Shown here in pieces: positions 14,569 through 25,300 of a stretch of DNA of 64,000 nt. The translations under genes were made by a program, and so were the position numbers. Below the pieces are notes generated by a model. The model had not been told where the DNA came from and did not search any database. It saw nothing but the letters and a program-made list of their open reading frames with translations. How positions within the stretch are numbered: position 1 is the stretch's first letter; each line of letters opens with the position of its first letter. This stretch comes from Litoditis marina (taxonomy: Eukaryota; Nematoda; Chromadorea; Rhabditida; Rhabditidae), in the NCBI GenBank assembly GCA_964036275.1, contig OZ038434.1, forward strand, positions 21,813,879 through 21,877,878. Reading direction: 5' to 3'.

Positions 14569-14756
14569 GAAAAATCAATATTTAAAAATTTTAAAAATCT
14601 TTTCCGAAAAAAATTATCAAGGTAATTCCGCGCACGGGGACCATTCCCCAACTGGGTGACATTCCTCACACGGGGGGACACTTTCCGCGCAGGGGAGACT
14701 CTATTCAGAAATTCCACAACTGGGGGACATTCCACAGGGGGGGTCCATACACTACT
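14569..14756 (-). repeat. Right terminal inverted repeat of the Polinton
   Basis: These 188 bases are the inverted copy of the left end. This arm has an additional 36-bp C-rich unit (about 14626-14661) that is absent from the left arm and resembles the neighbouring GGAATGTC-CCCAGTTG repeats, as expected for unequal loss or gain within an internally repetitive TIR. Confidence 0.95.
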
Positions 14757-14762
14757 GTCAAC
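14757..14762. other. Probable target-site duplication GTCAAC (right copy)
   Basis: GTCAAC directly follows the last base of the right TIR and is also part of the satellite consensus (CATTCAC-GTCAAC-TTGGGGG). Polintons make 6-bp target duplications. The matching left copy would lie just before base 1 and cannot be seen here. Confidence 0.7.
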
Positions 14763-17700
14763 TTGGGGGTGTTTTTGGTTAGCACGGCCACTCAATTATT
14801 TCGGGACTGTTTCAACTTATACAAATAAGATGAACATTTTTGAGTTTCTACACATGAGAGGAGTTCAAAAATACCAAGTTTGAATACTAAATCTCACGTA
14901 GGGCGAAAATCGCAACTCCATTCACGTCAACTTGGGGGTGTTTTTGGTTAGCACGGCCACTCAATTATTTCGGGACTGTTTCAACTTATGCAAATAAGAT
15001 GAAAATTTTTAAATTTCTACACATGAGAGGAGTTCAAAAATACCAAGTTTGAATACTAAATCTCACGTAGGGCGAAAATCGCAACTCCATTGACGTCAAT
15101 TTGAATTTGGGGGTGTTTTTGGTTAGCACCGCCACTCAATTATTTCGGGACTGTTTCAACTTATGCTAATAAGATGAACATTTTTAAGTTTCTACGCATG
15201 AGAGGAGTTCAAAAATACCAAGTTTGAACACTAAATCCCACGTAGGGGGAAAATCGCAACTCCATTCACGTCAACTTGGGGGTGTTTTTGGTTAGCACCG
15301 CCACTCAATTATTTCGGGACTGTTTCAACTTATGCAAATAAGATGAACATTTTTAAGTTTCTACACATGAGAGGAGTTCAAAAATACCAAGTTTGAACAC
15401 TAAATCTCACGTAGGGCGAAAATCGCAACTCCATTCACGTCAACTTGGGGGTGTTTTTGGTTAGCACCGCCACTCAATTATTTCGGGACTGTTTCAACTT
15501 ATGCAAATAAGATGAACATTTTTAAGTTTCTACACATGAGAGGAGTTCAAAAATACCAAGTTTGAACACTAAATCTCACGTAGGGCAAAAATCGCAACTC
15601 CATTCACGTCAATTTGGGGGTGTTTTTGGTTAGCACCGCCACTCAATTATTTCGGGACTGTTTCAACTTATGCTAATAAGATGAACATTTTTGAGTTTCT
15701 ACACATGAGAGAAGTTCAAAAATACCAAGTTTGAACACTAAATCCCACGTAGGGCGAAAATCGTAACTCCATTCACGTCAACTTGGGGGTGTTTTTGGTT
15801 AGCACGGCCACTCAATTATTTCGGGACTGTTTCAACTTATACAAATAAGATGAACATTTTTGAGTTTCTACACATGAGAGGAGTTCAAAAATACCAAGTT
15901 TGAATACTAAATCTCACGTAGGGCGAAAATCGCAACTCCATTCACGTCAACTTGGGGGTGTTTTTGGTTAGCACCGCCACTCAATTATTTCGGGACTGTT
16001 TCAACTTATGCAAATAAGATGAACATTTTTAAGTTTCTACACATGAGAGGAGTTCAAAAATACCAAGTTTGAATACTAAATCCCACGTAGGGCGAAAATC
16101 GCAACTCCATTCACGTCAACTTGGGGGTGTTTTTGGTTAGCACGGCCACTCAATTATTTCGGGACTGTTTCAACTTATGCAAATAAGATGAACATTTTTA
16201 AGTTTCTACACATGAGAGGAGTTCAAAAATACCAAGTTTGAACACTAAATCTCACGTAGGGCGAAAATCGCAACTCCATTCACGTCAACTTGGGGGTGTT
16301 TTTGGTTAGCACCGCCACTGAATTATTTCGGGACTGTTTCAACTTATGCAAATAAGATGAACATTTTTAAGTTTCTACACATGAGAGGAGTTCAAAAATA
16401 CCAAGTTTGAATACTAAATCCCACGTAGGGCGAAAATCGCAACTCCATTCACGTCAACTTGGGGGTGTTTTTGGTTAGCACCGCCACTCAATTATTTCGG
16501 GACTGTTTCAACTTATGCAAATAAGATGAACATTTTTAAGTTTCTACACATGAGAGCAGTTCAAAAATACCAAGTTTGAACACTAAATCTCACGTAGGGC
16601 AAAAATCGCAACTCCATTCACGTCAATTTGGGGGTGTTTTTGGTTAGCACCGCCACTCAATTATTTCGGGACTGTTTCAACTTATGCTAATAAGATGAAC
16701 ATTTTTGAGTTTCTACACATGAGAGAAGTTCAAAAATACCAAGTTTGAACACTAAATCCCACGTAGGGCGAAAATCGTAACTCCATTCACGTCAACTTGG
16801 GGGTGTTTTTGGTTAGCACGGCCACTCAATTATTTCGGGACTGTTTCAACTTATGCAAATAAGATGAACATTTTTAAGTTTATACACATGAGAGGAGTTC
16901 AAAAATACCAAGTTTGAACACTAAATCTCACGTAGGGCAAAAATCGCAACTCCATTCACGTCAATTTGGGGGTGTTTTTGGTTAGCACCGCCACTCAATT
17001 ATTTCGGGACTGTTTCAACTTATGCTAATAAGATGAACATTTTTGAGTTTCTACACATGAGAGAAGTTCAAAAATACCAAGTTTGAACACTAAATCCCAC
17101 GTAGGGCGAAAATCGCAACTCCATTCACGTCAACTTGGGGGTGTTTTTGGTTAGCACGGCCACTCAATTATTTCGGGACTGTTTCAACTTATACAAATAA
17201 GATGAACATTTTTAAGTTTCTACACATGAGAGGAGTTCAAAAATACCAAGTTTGAATACTAAATCTCACGTAGGGCGAAAATCGCAACTCCATTCACGTC
17301 AACTTGGGGGTGTTTTTGGTTAGCACCGCCACTCAATTATTTCGGGACTGTTTCAACTTATGCAAATAAGATGAACATTTTCAAGTTTCTACACATGAGA
17401 GGAGTTCAAAAATACCAAGTTTGAATACTAAATCCAACGTAGGGCGAAAATCGCAACTCCATTCACGTCAACTTGGGGGTGTTTTTGGTTAGCACCGCCA
17501 CTCAATTATTTCAGGACTGTTTCAACTTATGCTAATAAGATGAACATTTTTGAGTTTCTACACATGAGAGGAGTTCAAAAATACCAAGTTTGAACACTAA
17601 ATCTCACGTAGGGCAAAAATCGCAACTCCATTCACGTCAATTTGGGGGTGTTTTTGGTTAGCACGCCACTCAATTATTTCGGGACTGTTTCAACTTATGC

Positions 17701-20490
17701 TAATAAGATGAACATTTTTGAGTTTCGACACATGAGGGGAGTTCAAAAATACCAAGTTTGAACACTAAATCTCACGTAGGGCAAAAATCGCAACTCCATT
17801 CACGTCAATTCGGGGGTGTTTTTGGTTAGCACCGCCACTCAATTATTTCGGGACTGTTTCAACTTATGCTAATAAGATGAACATTTTTAAGTTTCTACAC
17901 ATGAGAGGAGTTCAAAAATACCAAGTTTGAACACTAAATCTCACGTAGGGCGAAAATCGCAACTCCATTCACGTCAACTTGGGGGTGTTTTTGGTTAGCA
18001 CCGCCACTCAATTATTTCGGGACTGTTTCAACTTATGCAAATAAGATGAACATTTTTAAGTTTCTACACATGAGAGGAGTTCAAAAATACCAAGTTTGAA
18101 TACTAAATCCCACGTAGGGCGAAAATCGCAACTCCATTCACGTCAACTTGGGGGTGTTTTTGGTTAGCACCGCCACTCAATTATTTCGGGACTGTTTCAA
18201 CTTATGCTAATGAGACGAACATTTTTGAGTTTCTACACACGAGGGGAGTTCAAAAATACCAAGTTTGAACACTAAATCTCACGTAGGGCAAAAATCGCAA
18301 CTCCATTCACGTCAACTTGGGGGTGTTTTTGGTTAGCACCGCCACTCAATTATTTCGGGACTGTTTCAACTTATGCAAATAAGATGAACATTTTTGAGTT
18401 TCTACACATGAGAGGAGTTCAAAAATACCAAGTTTGAACACTAAATCTCACGTAGGGCGAAAATCGCAACTCCATTCACGTCAACTTGGGGGTGTTTTTG
18501 GTTAGCACCGCCACTCAATTATTTCGGGACTGTTTCAACTTATGCAAATAAGATGAACATTTTTAAGTTTCTACACATGAGAGGAGTTCAAAAATACCAA
18601 GTTTGAATACTAAATCCCACGTAGGGCGAAAATCGCAACTCCATTCACGTCAACTTGGGGGTGTTTTTGGTTAGCACCGCCACTCAATTATTTCGGGACT
18701 GTTTCAACTTATGCTAATGAGACGAACATTTGTGAGTTTCTACACACGAGGGGAGTTCAAAAATACCAAGTTTGAACACTAAATCTCACGTAGGGCAAAA
18801 ATCGCAACTCCATTCACGTCAACTTGGGGGTGTTTTTGGTTAGCACCGCCACTCAATTATTTCGGGACTGTTTCAACTTATGCAAATAAGATGAACATTT
18901 TTGAGTTTCTACACATGAGAGAAGTTCAAAAATACCAAGTTTGAACACTAAATCCCACGTAGGGCGAAAATCGCAACTCCATTCACGTCAACTTGGGGGT
19001 GTTTTTGGTTAGCACCGCCACTCAATTATTTCGGGACTGTTTCAACTTATACAAATAAGATGAACATTTTTAAGTTTCTACACATGAGAGGAGTTCAAAA
19101 ATACCAAGTTTGAATACTAAATCTCACGTAGGGCGAAAATCGCAACTCCATTGACGTCAATTTGGGGGTGTTTTTGGTTAGCACCGCCACTCAATTATTT
19201 CAGGACTGTTTAAACTTATGCTAATAAGATGAACATTTTTGAGTTTCTACACATGAGAGGAGTTCAAAAATACCAAGTTTGAACACTAAATCTCACGTAG
19301 GGCAAAAATCGCAACTCCATTCACGTCAATTTGGGGGTGTTTTTGGTTAGCACCGCCACTCAATTATTTCGGGACTGTTTCAACTTATGCTAATAAGATG
19401 AACATTTTTGAGTTTCTACACATGAGGGGAGTTCAAAAATACCAAGTTTGAACACTAAATCTCACGTAGGGCAAAAATCGCAACTCCATTCACGTCAATT
19501 TGGGGGTGTTTTTGGTTAGCACCGCCACTCAATTATTTCGGGACTGTTTCAACTAATGCTAATAAGATGAACATTTTTAAGTTTCTACACATGAGAGGAG
19601 TTCAAAAATACCAAGTTTGAACACTAAATCTCACGTAGGGCGAAAATCGCAACTCCATTCACGTTAACTTGGGGGTGTTTTTGGTTAGCACCGCCACTCA
19701 ATTATTTCGGGACTGTTTCAACTTATGCAAATAAGATGAACATTTTTAAGTTTCTACACATGAGAGGAGTTCAAAAATACCAAGTTTGAATACTAAATCC
19801 CACGTAGGGCGAAAATCGCAACTCCATTCACGTCAACTTGGGGGTGTTTTTGGTTAGCACCGCCACTCAATTATTTCGGGACTGTTTCAACTTATGCTAA
19901 TAAGACGAACATTTTTGAGTTTCTACACATGAGGGGAGTTCAAAAATACCAAGTTTGAACACTAAATCTCACGTAGGGCAAAAATCGCAACTCCATTCAC
20001 GTCAACTTGGGGGTGTTTTTGGTTAGCACCGCCACTCATATATTTCGGGACTGTTTCAACTTATGCAAATAAGATGAACATTTTTGAGTTTCTACACATG
20101 AGAGAAGTTCAAAAATACCAAGTTTGAACACTAAATCCCATGTAGGGCGAAAATCGCAACTCCATTCACGTCAACTTGGGGGTGTTTTTGGTTAGCACCG
20201 CCACTCAATTATTTCGGGACTGTTTCAACTTATACAAATAAGATGAACATTTTTAAGTTTCTACACATGAGAGGAGTTTAAAAATACCAAGTTTGAATAC
20301 TAAATCTCACGTAGGGCGAAAATCGCAACTCCATTCACGTCAACTTGGGGGTGTTTTTGGTTAGCACCGCCACTCAATTATTTCGGGACTGTTTCAACTT
20401 ATGCAAATAAGATGAACATTTTAGTTTCTACACATGAGAGGAGTTCAAAAATACCAAGTTTGAATACTAAATCTCACGTAGGGCGAAAAT
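14757..20490 (+). repeat. 169-bp tandem satellite, left block (about 34 monomers)
   Basis: Monomers begin at 14757, 14926, 15095 (6-bp insertion in this one), 15270, 15439 and so on, a period of 169 bp. Recurrent words are TTGGGGGTGTTTTTGGTTAGC, ATTTCGGGACTGTTTCAAC, GAGGAGTTCAAAAATACC and GCGAAAATCGC (an inverted repeat with a 3-base loop). Variants alternate at fixed positions: GCAAATAAG or GCTAATAAG, AAGTTTC or GAGTTTC, GAATACT or GAACACT. The block ends mid-monomer after GGGCGAAAAT. Confidence 0.97.
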
Positions 20491-20663
20491 TGTCCAATTT
20501 TTGTCCCGAGGTAATGTTTTCAACATCCTTGAGGACAAAAGGTTGACAGATTGTCCAGTCCAGTTGGTTTCCTGAAGACAAAAAGTAAACAGGTTGTCCA
20601 ATTTTTGTCCCGAGGAAAGTTTTTCAATATCCTTGAGGACAAAAAGTGGACAGATTGTCCAGT

Positions 20664-20904
20664 TTGGCCGAGTGGTCAAGTGGTTAGCGTTCGGCTGTCG
20701 CTCCACAGACCTGGGTTCGATCCCCGCTCGCCGCGGTATCTGTCTGGCGGACCGCATGAGCTGGTTACAAAGCTCACCCATGCCTATCTCCACCCCTCTA
20801 CGGACAGTCCTTCTACGGTTGATATATGATTTGTGTGTGATTATGTAATTTTCTCAATAAAGCACACGGCTGAAATAGTTGCCGTAAAAGATTATTATTA
20901 TATT
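20664..20904 (+). mobile_element. tRNA-derived SINE-like element, copy 1
   Basis: The head has a pol III A box (TGGCCGAGTGG, 20665-20675) and B box (GGTTCGATCC, 20714-20723) with tRNA-like spacing. A body of about 165 bases follows (GCGGACCGCATGAGC, CTACGGACAGTCC, CTCAATAAAGCACACGG) with a short ATT-repeat tail (ATTATTATTATATT). A tRNA head, unrelated body and simple tail are the layout of a SINE. The acceptor and T stems do not pair well, so it is not a working tRNA gene. Confidence 0.65.
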
Positions 20905-21531
20905 GTTTCCTGAAGACAAAAAGTAAACAGGTTGTCCAATTTTTGTCCCGAGGAAATGTTTTCAACATCCTTGAGGACAAAAGGTGGACAGATTGTCCAG
21001 TTGGTTTCCTGAAGACAAAAATTAAACAAGTTGTCCAATTTTTGTCCCGAGGAAATGTTTTCAACATCCTTGAGGACAAAAAGTGGACAGATTGTCCAGT
21101 TTGTTTCTTGAAGACAAAAAGTAAACAGGTTGTCCAATTTTTGTCCCGAGGAAATGTTTTCAACATCCTTGAGGACAAAAGGTGGACAGATTGTCCAGTT
21201 GGTTTCCTGAAGACAAAAATTAAACAAGTTGTCCAATTTTTGTCCCGAGGAAATGTTTTCAACATCCTTGAGGACAAAACATTACCTCGGGACAAAAAGT
21301 GGACAACCTGTTTACTTTTTGTCTTCAAGAAACAAACTGGACAATCTGTCCACTTTTTGTCCTCAAGGATGTTGAAAACATTTCCTCGGGACAAAAATTG
21401 GACAACTTGTTCAATTTTTGTCTTCAGGAAACCAACTGGACAATCTGTCCACCTTTTGTCCTCAAGGATGTTGAAAACATTTCCTCGGGACAAAAATTGG
21501 ACAACCTGTTTACTTTTTGTCTTCAGGAAAC

Positions 21532-21772
21532 AATATAATAATAATCTTTTACGGCAACTATTTCAGCCGTGTGCTTTATTGAGAAAATTAAATAATCACA
21601 CACAAATCATATATCAACCGTAGAAGGACTGTCCGTAGAGGGGTGGAGATAGGCATGGGTGAGCTTTGTAACCAGCTCATGCGGTCCGCCAGACAGATAC
21701 CGCGGCGAACGGGGATCGAACCCAGGTCTGTGGAGCGACAGCCGAACGCTAACCACTTGACCACTCGGCCAA
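21532..21772 (-). mobile_element. tRNA-derived SINE-like element, inverted copy 2
   Basis: Reverse-complement copy of 20664-20904 with the same junctions to the 99-bp unit on both sides, so it arose by inverted duplication of the array rather than by a new insertion. It differs at a few bases (CCGCGGCGAACGG in place of CCGCGGCGAGCGG on this strand). Confidence 0.65.
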
Positions 21773-22132
21773 ACTGGACATTCTGTCCACTTTTTGTCCT
21801 CAAGGATATTGAAAAACTTTCTTCGGGACAAAAATTGGACAACCTGTTTACTTTTTGTCTTCAGGAAACCAACTGGACTGGACAATCTGTCCACCTTTTG
21901 TCCTCAAGGATGTTGAAAACATTACCTCGGGACAAAAATTGGACAATCTGTTTACTTTTTGTCCTCAAGGATGTTGAAAACATTTCCTCGGGACAAAAAT
22001 TGGACGACCTGTTCACTTTTTGTCTTCAGGAAACCAACTGGACAATCTGTCCACCTTTTGTTCTCAAGGATGTTGAAAACATTACCATGGGACAAAAATT
22101 GGACAATCTGTCCACTTTCTGTCCCCAAGGAT

Positions 22133-22318
22133 GATACCCGCTCGCCGCGGTGTCTGTCTGGCGGACCGCATGAGCTGGTTACAAAGCTCACCCATGCCTA
22201 TCTCCACCCCTCTACGGACAGTCCTTCTACGGTTGATATATGATTTGTGTGTGATTATGTAATTTTCTCAATAAAGCACACGGCTGAAATAGTTGCCGTA
22301 AAAGATTATTATTATATT
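22133..22318 (+). mobile_element. Truncated SINE-like element, copy 3
   Basis: Starts inside the B box (GATACCCGCTCG) and keeps the body and ATT tail, with the same right junction to the 99-bp unit as copy 1. The left junction joins an array unit of opposite orientation at a GAT overlap, marking a rearrangement breakpoint. Confidence 0.65.
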
Positions 22319-25300
22319 GTTTCCTGAAGACAAAAAGTAAACAGGTTGTCCAATTTTTGTCCCGAGGAAATGTTTTCAACATCCTTGAGGACAAAAGGTG
22401 GACAGATTGTCCAGTTGGTTTCCTGAAGACAAAAATTAAACAAGTTGTCCAATTTTTGTCCCGAGGAAATGTTTTCAACATCCTTGAGGACAAAAAGTGG
22501 ACAGATTGTCCAGTTTGTTTCTTGAAGACAAAAAGTAAACAGGTTGTCCACTTTTTGTCCCGAGGTAATGTTTTCAACATCCTTGAGGACAAAAGGTGGA
22601 CAGATTGTCCAGTTGGTTTCCTGAAGACAAAAAATAAACAGGTTGTCCAATTTTTGTCCCGAGGAAATGTTTTCAACATCCTTGAGGACAAAAAGTAAAC
22701 AGGTTGTCCAATTTTTGTCCCGAGGAAATGTTTTCAACATCCTTGAGGACAAAAGGTGGACAGATTGTCCAGTTGGTTTCCTGAAGACAAAAATTAAACA
22801 AGTTGTCCAATTTTTGTCCCGAGGAAAGTTTTTCAATATCCTTGAGGACAAAAAGTGGACAGATTGTCCAGTTTGTTTCCTGAAGACAAAGAGTTAACAG
22901 GTTGTCCAATTTTTGTCCTGAGGAATCTTTTTCGAGATCCTTGAGGACAAAAGGTGGACAGATTGTCCAGTTTGTTTCCTGAAGACAAAAAGTAAACAGG
23001 TTGTCCAATTTTTGTCCCGAGGAAAGTTTTTCAATATCCTTGAGGACAAAAAGTGGACAGATTGTCCAGTTTGTTTCCTGAAAACAAAAAGTAAACAGGT
23101 TGTCCACTTTTTGTCCCGAGGTAATGTTTTCAACATCCTTGAGGACAAAAAGTGGACAGATTGTCCAGTTTGTTTCCTGAAGTCAAAAAGTAAACAGGTT
23201 GTCCAATTTTTGTCCCGAGGAAAGTTTTTCAATATCCTTGAGGACAAAAAGTGGACAGATTGTCCAGTTTGTTTCCTGAAGACAAAGAGTTAACAGGTTG
23301 TCCAATTTTTGTCCTGAGGAATCTTTTTCGAGATCCTTGAGGACAAAAGGTGGACAGATTGTCCAGTTTGTTTGCTGAAGACAAAAAGTAAACAGGTTGT
23401 CCAATTTTTGTCCCGAGGAAAGTTTTTCAATATCCTTGAGGACAAAAAGTGGACAGATTGTCCAGTTTGTTTCCTGAAGACAAAAAGTTAACATGTTGTC
23501 CAATTTTTGTCCCGAGGAAATGTTTTCAACATCCTTGAGGACAAAAAGTGGACAGATTGTCCAGTTTGTTTCCTGAAGACAAAAAGTAAACAGGTTGTCC
23601 AATTTTTGTCCCGAGGTAATGTTTTCAACATCCTTGAGGACAAAAGGTGGACAGATTGTCCAGTTGGTTTCCTGAAGACAAAAAGTAAACAGGTTGTCCA
23701 ATTTTTGTCCCGAAGAAATGTTTTCAACATCCTTGGGGACAGAAAGTGGACAGATTGTCCAATTTTTGTCCCGAGGTAATGTTTTCAACATCCTTGAGGA
23801 CAAAAGATGGACAGATTGTCCAGTTGGTTTCCTGAAGACAAAAAGTAAACAGGTTGTCAAATTTTTGTCCCGAAGAAATGTTTTCAACATCCTTGGGGAC
23901 AGAAAGTGGACAGATTATCCAATTTTTGTCCCAAGGTAATGTTTTCAACATCCTTGAGGACAAAAGGTGGACAGATTGTCCAGTTGGTTTCCTGAAGACA
24001 AAAAGTAAACAGGTTGTCCAATTTTTGTCCCGAAGAAATGTTTTCAACATCCTTGGGGACAGAAAGTGGACAGATTGTCCAATTTTTGTCCCAAGGTAAT
24101 GTTTTCAACATCCTTGAGGACAAAAGGTGGACAGATTGTCCAGTTGGTTTCCTGAAGACAAAAAGTGAACAGGTCGTCCAATTTTTGTCCCGAGGAAATG
24201 TTTTCAACATCCTTGAGGACAAAAAGTGAACAGATTGTCCAATTTTTGTCCCGAGGTAATGTTTTCAACATCCTTGAGGACAAAAGGTGGACCGATTGTC
24301 CAGTTGGTTTCCTGAAAACAAAAAGTAAACAGGTTGTCCAATTTTTGTCCCGAGGAAATGTTTTCAACATCCTTGAGGACAAAAGGTGGACAGATTGTCC
24401 AGTTTGTTTCCTGAAGACAAAAAGTAAACAGGTTGTCCAATTTTTGTCCCGAGGAAAGTTTTTCAATATCCTTGAGGACAAAAAGTGGACAGATTGTCCA
24501 GTTTGTTTCCTGAAGACAAAAAGTAAACAGGTTGTCCACTTTTTGTCCCGAGGTAATGTTTTCAACATCCTTGAGGACAAAAAGTGGACAGATTGTCCAG
24601 TTTGTTTCCTGAAGACAAAAAGTAAACAGGTTGTCCAATTTTTGTCCCGAGAAAAGTTTTTCAATATCCTTGAGGACAAAAAGTGGACAGATTGTCCAGT
24701 TTGTTTTCTGAAGACAAAGAGTTAACAGGTTGTCCAATTTTTGTCCTGAGGAATCTTTTTCGAGATCCTTGAGGACAAAAGGTGGACATATTGTCCAGTT
24801 TGTTTGCTGAAGACAAAAAGTAAACAGGTTGTCCAATTTTTGTCCCGAGGAAAGTTTTTCAATATCCTTGAGGACAAAAAGTGGACAGATTGTCCAGTTT
24901 GTTTCCTGAAGACAAAAAGTTAACATGTTGTCCAATTTTTGTCCCGAGGAAATGTTTTCAACATCCTTGAGGACAAAAAGTGGACAGATTGTCCAGTTTG
25001 TTTCCTGAAGACAAAAAGTAAACAGGTTGTTCAATTTTTGTCCCGAGGTAATGTTTTCAACATCCTTGAGGACAAAAGGTGGACAGATTGTCCAGTTGGT
25101 TTCCTGAAGACAAAAAGTAAACAGGTTGTCCAATTTTTGTCCCGAAGAAATGTTTTCAACATCCTTGGGGACAGAAAGTGGACAGATTGTCCAATTTTTG
25201 TCCCGAGGTAATGTTTTCAACATCCTTGAGGACAAAAGATGGACAGATTGTCCAGTTGGTTTCCTGAAGACAAAAAGTAAACAGGTTGTCAAATTTTTGT

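Larger units (their letters stand above)
1..14756. mobile_element. Complete Polinton/Maverick virus-like DNA transposon
   Basis: The element is bounded by inverted repeats beginning AGTAGTGTATGGACC and ending in the reverse complement, fitting the AG...CT ends known for Polintons. Between them lie the diagnostic genes: chromodomain integrase, protein-primed DNA polymerase B, packaging ATPase, adenain-like protease, major and minor capsid proteins. The length of 14.8 kb is normal for the class (15-20 kb). The right end abuts GTCAAC followed by 169-bp satellite, so it inserted into satellite DNA; the left flank lies outside the window. Three core genes carry frame breaks, so this copy is probably not autonomous as assembled. 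No herpesvirus gB-like fusogen of the sort described in some nematode Mavericks is recognisable. Confidence 0.95.
20491..21946. repeat. Inverted duplication with axis near 21218
   Basis: Left arm 20491 to about 21148 and right arm about 21288-21946 are reverse complements of each other with few differences. They include the SINE-like copy and the 5-base-longer GTCCAGTCCAGTTGG variant on each side. The turn lies at about 21276-21281 (GGACAAAACATTACC), where units of opposite orientation share AAAA. Confidence 0.85.

Noticed and set aside
14535..14795. 86-codon minus-strand ORF across the right TIR
   Set aside because: It reads through the TIR and into the satellite flank, is Pro-rich because of C-rich DNA, and has no family signature.
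20664..20740. Functional tRNA gene
   Set aside because: A and B boxes are good but the T and acceptor stems do not pair well and the unit continues into a body and ATT tail, so it is better explained as a SINE head.
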